A DNA stretch of 64,000 nucleotides from Acidobacteriota bacterium (lineage in GTDB: Bacteria; Acidobacteriota; Holophagae; Holophagales; Holophagaceae). The notes under the pieces were generated by a model. That model saw only the letters and a list, made by a program, of their open reading frames with translations. It ran no database searches and was not told the DNA's origin. Of this stretch, positions 43,501 to 50,642 are shown one piece after another (positions within the stretch are counted from its first letter, which is position 1; each line of letters opens with the position of its first letter). Both the position numbers and the translations under genes were made by a program. The stretch covers positions 170,092 through 234,091 of the forward strand of contig JACPYP010000029.1 of NCBI GenBank assembly GCA_016195985.1, read 5' to 3'.

Positions 43501-44252
43501 ACGAGGCGGTCCGCGGCGATCTGATCCTCGAGGGGCTCCGGCGCGTGGACGGCTTCTCCTGGCGGGAGATGGCCCGGAAAGTGGAGGAGGCCCTGAGCCG
43601 ATGGGCCCTCGCCGCGGCGAAGGAAGGGGCTGGCCCGAAGGCCGCTCCGCTTTCCGTTTCCGCCGGACCGGATGGGCCGCCGGCCCCTGGCGCCCAGGCC
43701 ACGGTTTCGCAGGGTCCATCAGTCCGGCGGCTTCACATCGGAGGCAAGGCGCGGGCCGAGGGGTGGGAAATCCTGGATGCCCTCCCGGGGCCTGAAGTGG
43801 ACCATGTCTGCAACGCCAGGGACCTGTCCCGCTTCGCCGATGGCACCTTCGCGGAGATCTACGCGTCCCATGTGGCCGAGCACCTGGACTACAACGGCGA
43901 GCTCCAGAGCACCTTGCTGGAATGGCACCGGGTTCTGGCGCCGGGGGGAAGGCTCTTCATCAGCGTTCCGGATCTGGACATCCTGGCGGGGCTGATGCTC
44001 GACAAGGGAAGGTACAGCATCGAAGAGCGCTTCAAGGTCATGCGCATGATCTTCGGCGGGCATGTGGATTCATACGATTACCACGTGGTGGGCCTCAACG
44101 AGGAATTCCTCGCCTCCTACCTGCTGCGCGCGGGGTTCAAGAACCTGAAGCGCGTTCCGGAATTCGGGCTGTTCCACGACACGAGTTCCAGCGCCTTCCA
44201 CGAGATTCCCATCAGCCTCAATTTCGTGGCGGAGAAAGAAGCCCATTCCTGA
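40545..44252 (+). CDS. Multi-module glycan enzyme: fucosyltransferase-like, zinc-ribbon methyltransferase, GT4, methyltransferase
   Basis: One 1235-residue chain with four catalytic-looking modules. A short TPR pair (about 20-60) is followed by a fucosyltransferase-like module (about 70-395) with IGVHVRGSDKV at 257, the HxRxxD donor-site motif. Next comes a CRFCRAP...CSGCG zinc ribbon (about 404-435) leading into a class I methyltransferase (CADFGGGAGLFARLM at 485). A GT-B/GT4 module (about 665-1010) has AYPSRYEGFGLPILEAM (E-x7-E). After an Ala/Pro/Gly linker a second methyltransferase (1060-1235) has ASHVAEHLDY and RVLAPGGRLFISVPDLD. GTG 40545 follows GGAGGG; TTG 40527 and ATG 40581 are alternatives. 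Probably assembles and methylates a glycan in one pass. Confidence 0.85.
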   Translation: MGANEAKDEQIGMGSGGDLALAQSLLRQGNLPQAEIHLRRCLAQDAGNEEAASLMAALGEAYGFPAGFCLSERDPLGGNGEDRFLVIKAWGYGFWSEGHHLAGQLLLAELTQRKPVVLWGTNCLFRRDGDVDASGHFFEGLSTVKLEDLPRSGSLFPPKWTWDNLLEENLHKWEGEHSRMAAQHLFARPEQVVVSDFYSTIASIRPWIGPTSKHFGKSDDELYAEIFQSRLRPVAAIASRAEAFFERHMRSRSWIGVHVRGSDKVLESPSLPRTNAAYFDIIDRIRGEHPGLGVLLLTDSLAAVDEYRDRYGKDLLFAEAIRTGGQVGVHLAGHDGVALGEEVFIDTLLALKCDFFLGNQTSNVSLAVASLRDWPEGRLQLLGESNGRGENLFLHHRKPALRPPCRFCRAPTDFAFKREVLMRHQVVYYECSGCGSLQTETPHWMEEAYAADAEVYDAARASKAFLNAMALQRLLEIIGIRLDDRCADFGGGAGLFARLMRDTGYNFHTFDPQDGGAFCRGFSWESFDKPVKLVTTFEHAEPFVNPAVRWDAIFAANPDVVVGATSLYAGQGAEWEELAPESGRHHFFYGPAALGEVAAQRGWEAYLLGDYFLFSRYPLSERVMAEADEWAQNPRAALDDGFYEWLKRPLVAAGLDDRRRAALAEMRSAGARIAIDGVFFRFTSGIARVWKNLLAEWSANGFGEFIVVLDRGRTAPRHSGLTYIDVPPHSYLNRQSDRVMLQEVCDREGISLFSSTYYTTPLTTRAALMAYDMIPEVMGFDLEEEQWREKREAIEHCSHFLSISDSTTRDLARFFPKIDPADVALAHCGTDFRTPSPEGVEEFKARHGIDRPYFLISGVKTSYKNALLFFKAFERLGAARKDYAIVCTNSRPVLEPEFAECVGEAKVHLLVLSDADLQCAYAGALALAYPSRYEGFGLPILEAMACSCPVITCENSSIGEVAGEAAIYVDPDDVQAMLDALMAVQDEAVRGDLILEGLRRVDGFSWREMARKVEEALSRWALAAAKEGAGPKAAPLSVSAGPDGPPAPGAQATVSQGPSVRRLHIGGKARAEGWEILDALPGPEVDHVCNARDLSRFADGTFAEIYASHVAEHLDYNGELQSTLLEWHRVLAPGGRLFISVPDLDILAGLMLDKGRYSIEERFKVMRMIFGGHVDSYDYHVVGLNEEFLASYLLRAGFKNLKRVPEFGLFHDTSSSAFHEIPISLNFVAEKEAHS

Positions 44253-44270
44253 AAGTGAACGAGGCCTCCC

Positions 44271-45173
44271 ATGAAAAGGACCATCCTTCTCACCGGCGCT
44301 TCTGGTTTCGTGGGCCAGCACATGGCCCGGCTGCTGCTCCGCCGGGGCTTCGATGTCACGGCGCTGCAGCGGGGGTCGCTGGGAATCACCCTTCCGCGCG
44401 GCGTGACATCCGTCTATGCGGATCTGATGGATCCGGCCTCCCTGGCGGGCCTTCCCAAGCGCTGGCACGGGGTGATTCATCTGGCCGGGGCCTCCATTCC
44501 AGCCTCCTTCCGAACCATGGCTCCAGTGGTCCAGAACGTGGCGATGTCCCTGAACTTGCTGGAGCACCTGGAGGAAGCGCGGGTGCTGCTGACCTCCAGC
44601 TGCCACGTCTACGCGCCCTCGGACCGGATGCGGCTCGAGGGGGATGCCCTGCTGCCCCAGGGCCGCTACGGGCTCAGCAAGCACCTGGTCGAGCAGATGG
44701 TGCCGCATTTCGCCCACCGCCTCGACATCCGGATCGCCCGGCCCTTCAACCATCTGGGCCCTCACCAAAGGCCCGAGCTGGTGATCCCCTCATTGCTGCG
44801 CCGGTTGGCGGCCTCCCGCGACGATGGATCGCCCGTGCTGATGCGAGGCTGGAACAGCGTCCGGGATTTCATCGATGTCCGCGACGTGGCCGAGGCCTAC
44901 CTCGCCATCCTGGAGCTGGAACGGCTGGAGCAGGCCACCTTCAACGTCTGCACCGGCCAGGCCCACAGCATCGGAGACCTGGTGGCCACCGTGCTCGGGA
45001 TCCTTGGTTCAAGGCGAGAGGTGGTGTTCGAGGGGAAGCCCAACTCATCGGATGACATTCCCTACCTGGTGGGCTCGCCGGAGCGGCTGAAGACGGTTTC
45101 CGGCTGGGACATGGGGTGGAGCCTGGAGCAAAGCCTCCGCGCCATGCTGGAATCCCTTCCCGAGGAATCCTAG
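44271..45173 (+). CDS. NAD-dependent epimerase/dehydratase family (extended SDR) protein
   Basis: A 300-residue extended short-chain dehydrogenase. The Rossmann motif TGASGFVGQH (residues 8-17) and the catalytic YGLSK motif are present. The RIARPFNHLGPHQ and WNSVRDFIDVRDVAEAY blocks are those of GDP-mannose 4,6-dehydratase/RMD-like nucleotide-sugar enzymes. It probably reduces or epimerises a nucleotide-linked 4-keto-6-deoxyhexose for this glycan cluster. Its stop overlaps the stop of the convergent TPR glycosyltransferase gene by 4 bases. Confidence 0.88.
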   Translation: MKRTILLTGASGFVGQHMARLLLRRGFDVTALQRGSLGITLPRGVTSVYADLMDPASLAGLPKRWHGVIHLAGASIPASFRTMAPVVQNVAMSLNLLEHLEEARVLLTSSCHVYAPSDRMRLEGDALLPQGRYGLSKHLVEQMVPHFAHRLDIRIARPFNHLGPHQRPELVIPSLLRRLAASRDDGSPVLMRGWNSVRDFIDVRDVAEAYLAILELERLEQATFNVCTGQAHSIGDLVATVLGILGSRREVVFEGKPNSSDDIPYLVGSPERLKTVSGWDMGWSLEQSLRAMLESLPEES

Positions 45174-46813
45174 AAAAGAGGATAGACCTCCAGCATCCGC
45201 CGGTAGGCCTGCTCCAGTCCCTTCGCGAAGCGGGCGCGGTCGCAAAGCGGAGACCGGGCGACGCGCCTCTGGAGGTGTTCCCGCATGGTGGCGAGTTGGG
45301 CCAGGTCGGCGGATAGGGCGATGGCCAGCGCCACGTAATCCTCGGCGCTGGAGGCCGCCAGGCTGTCCAGGCCCGCGGCGCTCAGGAGGCTCAGCCCCAC
45401 TCGGGCTGCGTGGAGGTTTCCGATCAGAGAAATGACGGGCACGCCCATCCACAGGGCTTCGCAGGTGGTGGTGGTGCCGTGGTAGGGATAGGTGTCCAGG
45501 GCGATATCGATCTGGCCGTAGGCCGCGAGGTGTTCCTGGGCGGCTTCGGTATGCCCCGAGAAGGTCAGCCGTTCTTCCGGGATGCCCCGGTCGGCGAACC
45601 GCTGGAGGTAGAGGCCGCGGACGGCGGGATTGGAGAAGGCGCGGGCCTTGAGAAAGAGGCGTGAGGCGGGAACCGCTTCCAGCACCTGGGACCAGAGCTC
45701 GATGGTCTCGTCCGAGATCTTGGAGGAGTGGTTGAAGGATCCGAAGGTGATGTGGCCCTTGGCGAGGGCGGGCAACGGCGCGACGGCCGGGGTGACCGGG
45801 TGGGGATCGTAGCAAAGGAAGGGCGCCGGAAGGCGGATCAGGCGCTCCGACGAAAAGGCTTCCGCGCCTTCAGGATCAGTGAGGGCGTCCACCAGCCGGT
45901 AGTCGATGAAAGGGCAGCCGGTGGTGGCGGGATAGCCCAGGTACGTGGCCTGGATGGGAGCGGGACGGAGGGCGAACACATCCAGCCGGTTGCCCGAAGT
46001 GTGCCCGCCGAGATCCACCAGGATGTCGATGTTGTCGGCTTCGATGCGCCGTGCCGCCTCGGCGTCAGAGGCCATGGAGAGATCGACGAAATGTTCGGCG
46101 AGCTGGCGAAAGCTTTCGGTGCGCTTGTCCGGTGCGTGGGTGGTTGAATAGCAGAACACCTCGAAGGCCCCGCGGTCATGGGCGCGCAGGACCGGTGCCA
46201 TGAAGAAGGAGACCGAATGGCTCCGGAAATCGCCGGAGACGTACCCGATGCGGATGCGCTCCGGACGCGGTTGGGACAGGGGTTTGGGCGGCGCTGAAGG
46301 CAGCTGGGCGCAAAGCAGGTTGTGGACGAGGGCCAGGTCTTCGCCCTCGGTGGCGACATAGTTGAGGTGAAGCAGCAGGTTGTCCCGGATGATCCGGTCC
46401 CCGGGGGCCAACTCCAGGGCCTGCTGCAGGGCTTCCAGCCCCTCGTGGACCCGGCCCTGGTGACTGAGGGACAGGCCCAGATTGGTCAAGGCGCCGTGGT
46501 CATCAGGCTTGGCGGCGAGGATGAGGCGGCAGGCCTCTTCGGTGGCGGATGGGTCTCCCAGGCGGAGGTTCGCTGCGGCCAGATTGTTGAGGGCCTCCAG
46601 CGAGCGGGGCTGGTGTTCCAGTGCGGCCCGCAGATGGACGCGAGCTTCTTCGTAGCGGCCACAGCGCATGAGCGCGGTGCCGCAGGCGAAGTGGACGGCG
46701 TAATCCGACGCGCCCGCGGCGATCGCCTGGCTGAAGGCTTCGACTGCTTCCCGCCATCGTCCCGCTTCCGCCATGGAGAAAGCCTCTGTGCGCCGCGCCT
46801 GCCTTGCATCCAT
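45170..46813 (-). CDS. TPR and GT41 (O-GlcNAc-transferase/SPINDLY-like) protein glycosyltransferase
   Basis: A 547-residue protein. N-terminal TPRs cover residues 10-150 (RWREAVEAFSQAIAAG, RYEEARVHLRAALEHQPRSLEALNNLAAAN, GRVHEGLEALQQALELAPGD). The GT41 catalytic region has RIRIGYVSGDFRSHSVSFF, NIDILVDLGGHTSGNRLDVFALRPAPIQATYLGYPATTG, ITFGSFNHSSKISDETIELWSQVLEAVPASRLFLKA and the donor-site DTYPYHGTTTTCEALWMGVPVISL. Such enzymes add a sugar to Ser/Thr of proteins; beside the flagellin operon the likely acceptor is flagellin. Confidence 0.92.
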   Translation of the reverse strand: MDARQARRTEAFSMAEAGRWREAVEAFSQAIAAGASDYAVHFACGTALMRCGRYEEARVHLRAALEHQPRSLEALNNLAAANLRLGDPSATEEACRLILAAKPDDHGALTNLGLSLSHQGRVHEGLEALQQALELAPGDRIIRDNLLLHLNYVATEGEDLALVHNLLCAQLPSAPPKPLSQPRPERIRIGYVSGDFRSHSVSFFMAPVLRAHDRGAFEVFCYSTTHAPDKRTESFRQLAEHFVDLSMASDAEAARRIEADNIDILVDLGGHTSGNRLDVFALRPAPIQATYLGYPATTGCPFIDYRLVDALTDPEGAEAFSSERLIRLPAPFLCYDPHPVTPAVAPLPALAKGHITFGSFNHSSKISDETIELWSQVLEAVPASRLFLKARAFSNPAVRGLYLQRFADRGIPEERLTFSGHTEAAQEHLAAYGQIDIALDTYPYHGTTTTCEALWMGVPVISLIGNLHAARVGLSLLSAAGLDSLAASSAEDYVALAIALSADLAQLATMREHLQRRVARSPLCDRARFAKGLEQAYRRMLEVYPLF

Positions 46814-46921
46814 CGCTCCGCCCTCGCTCGCTTCTCCAGCCCGCCGGAATGTTCCCGCTGCTGGTATGGGGAAAGATAAGTCCTTTTTATTTAACCCTTG
46901 TTTGGAGTCTTGAAAAAAAGT

Positions 46922-46949
46922 TAAAGGTTTTCCGGCTCATATCCGAAAG
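46922..46949 (+). promoter_or_regulatory. Candidate sigma-28 (FliA-type) flagellin promoter
   Basis: TAAAGGTT (seven of eight matches to TAAAGTTT) is followed after 12 bases by TCCGAAAG (five of eight to GCCGATAA), starting 101 bases before the flagellin ATG in an AT-rich island. Flagellin genes are classic FliA targets. Confidence 0.45.
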
Positions 46950-46981
46950 AAGGAGGGTCGGGGATTCCCCCAACACAACTT

Positions 46982-46999
46982 GGCAGCACGGATGCTGCC
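46982..46999 (+). promoter_or_regulatory. Perfect hairpin with GGA-containing loop in flagellin leader
   Basis: GGCAGCA, loop CGGA, TGCTGCC: a 7-bp perfect stem with a 4-base loop, 12 bases upstream of the Shine-Dalgarno region ACGGAGGATGTT. The GGA in the loop and AGGATGT over the ribosome site fit the CsrA recognition core. The same bases also place GG and GC 12 apart, resembling a sigma-54 promoter, a less favoured reading. Confidence 0.4.
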
Positions 47000-47022
47000 G
47001 AACCATCATCACGGAGGATGTT

Positions 47023-47628
47023 ATGGTCACTATCCTGGCAAACGTAAACGCTCTCGCCGCCAGCCGTCAGCTTGGCGTCAGCAAGATCGGGCTCAACCAG
47101 GCCATCACGCGGCTCACCACCGGCCGGCGCGTCAACAGCGCTTCCGACGATTCCGCCGCTCTGACCTCTGGCAACACCGCTATGGCGCTGTCCCGCGCCG
47201 CGGGCGCCAAGGTCCATGCAAACCAGGCCGCCTACTTCAGCGCTCTGCAGGCTGATGGCGCGGAACAGCAGAACACGCAGGACGCCTACCGCATGGCCGA
47301 AATGGAAGGCGCTGGCACCACGAGCGACGCGGAATACACCGCCTATGCCGCGAACACCAATCTGGGCACGACTTCGGCCGCCGCCCTCACCGCCATCGCG
47401 GCCCGCCAGGTCACCAACGCCGCGAGCATGTCCTCGGCCCTCAGCAAGGCCAACCTGAACGGCATCGAGCAGGAATCCCAATTGGGCATCGCCGATGCCT
47501 GGCTGGGTGCCGACATGGGCGCTGAAATGGCGAACCTCACCAAGTACCAGATCATGATGCAGGCTGGCACCAGCGCGTTGAGCAACGCGAACCAGTCCTC
47601 GCAGACGATCCTGGGCCTCTTCCGGTAA
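47023..47628 (+). CDS. Flagellin, short form
   Basis: A 201-residue flagellin, the filament subunit. The N-terminal D0/D1 helices read ANVNALAASRQLGVSKIGLNQAITRLTTGRRVNSASDDSA, and the C-terminal pair ends MMQAGTSALSNANQSSQTILGLFR. The middle is only an Ala/Thr/Ser-rich region, so the variable D2/D3 domains are absent. Many surface Ser/Thr residues could be O-glycosylation sites for the flanking glycosyltransferases. The ATG at 47023 follows GGAGGA; the ORF-track start at 46804 is a shadow. Confidence 0.92.
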   Translation: MVTILANVNALAASRQLGVSKIGLNQAITRLTTGRRVNSASDDSAALTSGNTAMALSRAAGAKVHANQAAYFSALQADGAEQQNTQDAYRMAEMEGAGTTSDAEYTAYAANTNLGTTSAAALTAIAARQVTNAASMSSALSKANLNGIEQESQLGIADAWLGADMGAEMANLTKYQIMMQAGTSALSNANQSSQTILGLFR

Positions 47629-47649
47629 GTGGCGGTCTCTAACTTCTGG

Positions 47650-47674
47650 GGGGGGCGGAGCTGATCTGCCCCCT
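47650..47674 (+). terminator. Hairpin after flagellin, possible terminator or processing site
   Basis: GGGGGGC and GCCCCCT can pair over an 11-base loop, 22 bases after the flagellin stop and before flaG. There is no U-tract. It might reduce read-through so that flagellin mRNA exceeds flaG/fliD mRNA. Confidence 0.35.
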
Positions 47675-47706
47675 CCGGGCGTTTGAATCCGGAGAGGAGG
47701 TTTGTC

Positions 47707-48069
47707 ATGGTCAATCAGGTTTCATCGATCGGCAGTGCGCCTCTGGCTTCTGCAGGGCCTGCCCCTGCACCGGCCCCGGTGCGGTCCGCCCCTGTACGGA
47801 CCTCTGGCAATGACAGTCCGGCCCCCAAGCAGGTAGATCAAGACGCGGCTGTGGCCCAAGTCAACCAGCACCTGCAGCAGGCCCAGACGGAACTGAAATT
47901 GGAAGTGGACGCTGGCTCTGGCCGCACGGTGTTCCAGCTGGTTCAGCATGGAACGGGCGAGCTGGTCATGCAGGTGCCTTCCGCCGAAATCCTTGGGATG
48001 TCCCGCCGGATGCGGGAGATCGAAGGCCAGGGCGGCGGTTCTGGCGCCCTGGTGGATAAAGAAGGCTAG
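47707..48069 (+). CDS. flaG: FlaG family flagellar protein
   Basis: A 120-residue protein. The N-terminal half is Ala/Pro-rich and disordered. The C-terminal domain is FlaG-like: QQAQTELKLEVDAGSGRTVFQLVQHGTGELVMQVPSAEILGMSRRMRE, with the V-x-x-GT/D-x-E-V-x-Q-IP-x-E pattern. FlaG influences filament length. The ATG at 47707 follows GGAGAGGAGG, lying between flagellin and fliD as in many flagellar operons. Confidence 0.88.
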   Translation: MVNQVSSIGSAPLASAGPAPAPAPVRSAPVRTSGNDSPAPKQVDQDAAVAQVNQHLQQAQTELKLEVDAGSGRTVFQLVQHGTGELVMQVPSAEILGMSRRMREIEGQGGGSGALVDKEG

Positions 48070-48117
48070 GCTATCCAGGTCCCAGGCAGTCGGCCTGGGC
48101 GGGAAGAGAGGTGGGGC

Positions 48118-49848
48118 ATGGCGACGTCGTCTGTGAATTCCCTCAGTGGTATCAGCACAGGTATTGATACCTCGGCCCTCATCGATGCCATCATCGGCAT
48201 GAAGAGCGGCAATGTCACGCGCATGCAGGCCCGCAAGGACCTCAACGACAAGAAGACCACGGCCCTGACGGCCCTGAGGACCAGCCTGTCCGCGCTCACC
48301 ACCAGCTTGGCGGTGCTTCAGGACAAGTTCAACAACCGCTCCGTGGCGAGCAGCGACGCCAACAACACCAATGTCACCGCCACCGCCTCGGGGGCGGTTT
48401 CGGGCAATTACGACGTCAACGTGAAGACGGTGGCCACCAAGGGGCGGATCTCACCGCACTTGGACGCAGGCGGGCTGCCCACGAATCTGGCTGTGGCGAG
48501 TCCCACGGATTCCGTGAGCTCCAACATTTTCACGCCGGGCGCGCCAGCCACCTTCGCCATCCAGGGGACGGACGGTGTCATCAAGACGATCACCCTCGAC
48601 GATTCCTCCAACACCCTGAACGGTTTGCGCGACAAGATCAACGCCTCAGGCGCGGGCGTGACGGCTTCGGTGGTGAACATGGGCAGGGGCGACAAGCCCT
48701 ACCAGCTGGTGCTCACGGCGAAAGACACCGGCACTGGCACCACCCAGGGGGTGGTCACCCTCGTCGACATCACCAACCAGTCCGGCGGATCGGCCGGGGC
48801 CGCGGCCAACAATCTGGGCATCACGGCAGGAACCGTGGACAGCCTGACGGCCCCGACCACCCTCACGGGCGGCCTTACTTCCACAGCTTCAGGATCAACC
48901 GGCGTGGACGCGGTCTTCACCCTGAACGGGATCGAAATGACCCGCAAGAGCAACACCGTCAGGGATGCCGTGGACGGCATCACCTTCACCCTGAAGCAGG
49001 GCGGGCAAACCGGCATCACCACTTTGACGGTGGCTCCGGACAAGACTGGCGCCACCACGGCGATCCAGGATTTCATCTCGAAGTACAACGCCCTGCTGAA
49101 GGACTACAAGGCCGCCTCGACTTCCACGAAGAATTCCGACGGATCCATCAATGAAGCGCCGCTGGCTGGCGACGCTTCCACCCGCGCCATGATGGCCAAC
49201 CTCAAGGCCACGCTGACGGGCCTGTCAGGCGGACTGCCGGGGGATGCTTCCTACAAGAGCTTGGCCAGCATTGGAATCACCTCTCTGGCGGATGGCGGGC
49301 TCTACCTGAATGCGAACACCTTCCAGAATGCTGTGGGCAACGACCTTGCCGGCGTCCAGAAGCTTTTCTCTTTCACGGGCGACTCCACCAATCAGGTGGT
49401 GAAGTTCGTGAGTGCCGGACCAAAGACGGTCACAGGCCCCGTGGACTTCTCCATCACCAAGGATGGCAGTGGCGTGCTTTGGGGCACCTTCACGCGGAAC
49501 GGCGTCACCAGCAGCCCCATGCAAGTGGTCAACGGCACGCTCACGGGCACCGGCGACTATGAGGGCCTGAACCTGAGCGTGACGGGGACGGGCAGCGGCA
49601 CATTGACCCTCAGCCGCGGCGTGGGCCGGGCAGCCAGTGATCTCATGTCCAAGTTCACGGGCAATGGCGGCGGCATTTCCACGCTCCTGAATTCCATCAC
49701 CATTCAGAACAAGAGCTTGACCAGTCAGATCACCGTGGGCCAGGCGCGCCTGGACCAGGAACGGGAAGTGTTGAGGAAGAAGTTCGCACAGATGGAAGCC
49801 ACCGTGGGAAAGATGAAGGCGGCGGCCGGTTCCTTGACCGGGGCCTAG
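48118..49848 (+). CDS. fliD: Flagellar filament cap protein (hook-associated protein 2)
   Basis: A 576-residue FliD, which caps the filament and promotes flagellin folding. The N-terminus SLSGISTGIDTSALIDAIIGMKSGNVTRMQARKDLNDKKTTALTALRTSLSALTTSLAVLQD is typical, with FliD_N and FliD_C regions (FISKYNALLKDYKAAS near residue 320) and a C-terminal coiled coil (LTSQITVGQARLDQEREVLRKKFAQMEATVGKMK). The central domain carries Ser/Gly/Thr-rich loops. Length fits the longer members of the family. Confidence 0.95.
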   Translation: MATSSVNSLSGISTGIDTSALIDAIIGMKSGNVTRMQARKDLNDKKTTALTALRTSLSALTTSLAVLQDKFNNRSVASSDANNTNVTATASGAVSGNYDVNVKTVATKGRISPHLDAGGLPTNLAVASPTDSVSSNIFTPGAPATFAIQGTDGVIKTITLDDSSNTLNGLRDKINASGAGVTASVVNMGRGDKPYQLVLTAKDTGTGTTQGVVTLVDITNQSGGSAGAAANNLGITAGTVDSLTAPTTLTGGLTSTASGSTGVDAVFTLNGIEMTRKSNTVRDAVDGITFTLKQGGQTGITTLTVAPDKTGATTAIQDFISKYNALLKDYKAASTSTKNSDGSINEAPLAGDASTRAMMANLKATLTGLSGGLPGDASYKSLASIGITSLADGGLYLNANTFQNAVGNDLAGVQKLFSFTGDSTNQVVKFVSAGPKTVTGPVDFSITKDGSGVLWGTFTRNGVTSSPMQVVNGTLTGTGDYEGLNLSVTGTGSGTLTLSRGVGRAASDLMSKFTGNGGGISTLLNSITIQNKSLTSQITVGQARLDQEREVLRKKFAQMEATVGKMKAAAGSLTGA

Positions 49849-49911
49849 GAGGACTCCCTCTGTACTCATGGTTTGGCCGGATTCGCCGAAAAGAGACCTG
49901 TGGGGGCGCCT

Positions 49912-50337
49912 GTGAACGCTTATGCCAGAACTGCTGATACCTACCTGACCCAGCGCATCCTGGCCGCCAGTCCGGAACAGCAGGCCGCGCTCATCATGGA
50001 GGCGGGCCAGCTTCACCTCGGCCGGGCCATCCAAGCCATGACGCGCAACGATCTCGTTTCGGCTGGAAGCAGTTTCATCCGGGTTTCGGAAGCCATCGTG
50101 GAAGCCAATCTCCGGCTGAACCGCGAAGATGGCGGAGAGCTGGTGCAGAACCTCGAGAAGCTCTACAACCATTGGACCTTGGAAATCATGGAAGCCAGCG
50201 CCGCCAGGGATACCCGCCGGCTGTCCGCCGTTGCCCACGCCATGGGCGAAATCCGCCAGGCATGGGAGCAGCACCACGAAAAGAAGAACGGAGCCGTTCA
50301 GCTCGCAGCCTTCCAGTTTGGGGACCGGGTCGTATGA
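49912..50337 (+). CDS. fliS: Flagellar export chaperone FliS
   Basis: A 141-residue FliS, the cytoplasmic chaperone that keeps flagellin unpolymerised. It has NAYARTADTYLTQRILAASPEQQAALIMEAGQLHLGRA at the N-terminus and LRLNREDGGELVQNLEKLYNHWTLEIMEASAARD in helices 3-4. GTG 49912 gives the family N-terminus (V/M-NAY) and overlaps the stop of a 15-codon leader ORF (49868-49915); the ORF-track start is TTG 49873. Its 3' end overlaps the next gene (ATGA). Confidence 0.88.
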   Translation: MNAYARTADTYLTQRILAASPEQQAALIMEAGQLHLGRAIQAMTRNDLVSAGSSFIRVSEAIVEANLRLNREDGGELVQNLEKLYNHWTLEIMEASAARDTRRLSAVAHAMGEIRQAWEQHHEKKNGAVQLAAFQFGDRVV

Positions 50338-50633
50338 GCGATGCCCGTGTTCGCGCCGCCATCGAGAAGATGGAGGCGTGGCTGGCGGATCCGATCTGGG
50401 AACCGGAAGCTGGCGCCTTGGACGCTTGGAACAGGGATTTCCTGGAGGCCATGGGCCAGGCCGAAAGAGCTCCCGGATGGGCTGCTTTGATCGAACGGGC
50501 CCACGGGGCTGGACGGCGCCTGGAGGACCGGATCGCGGTGCTGTCCGCCGAGAAGGACAAGGTGCAGGCCGAACTCGAAAGGCAGGGCCGCGGCAATCGC
50601 GCCCTCAAAGGATACGGGGCGAACGTCCGCTGA
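50334..50633 (+). CDS. Small helical protein coupled to FliS, possibly FliT/FlgN-like
   Basis: A 99-residue helical protein (IEKMEAWLADPIWEPEAGALDAWNRDFLEAM, then IAVLSAEKDKVQAELERQGRGNRALKGYG) whose start overlaps the fliS stop. Gene position after fliS and the helix-loop-helix character with a basic C-terminus suggest a FliT-type export chaperone, but no diagnostic residues confirm it. The ORF-track start lies inside fliS and is not used. Confidence 0.6.
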   Translation: MSDARVRAAIEKMEAWLADPIWEPEAGALDAWNRDFLEAMGQAERAPGWAALIERAHGAGRRLEDRIAVLSAEKDKVQAELERQGRGNRALKGYGANVR

Positions 50634-50642
50634 AGGCGCGGT

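Noticed and set aside
49868-49915. 15-codon ORF (MVWPDSP...) before fliS as a leader peptide
   Set aside because: Its stop overlaps the fliS GTG, but the Shine-Dalgarno spacing is poor and there is no attenuator-like codon run; kept only as a note on the start choice.
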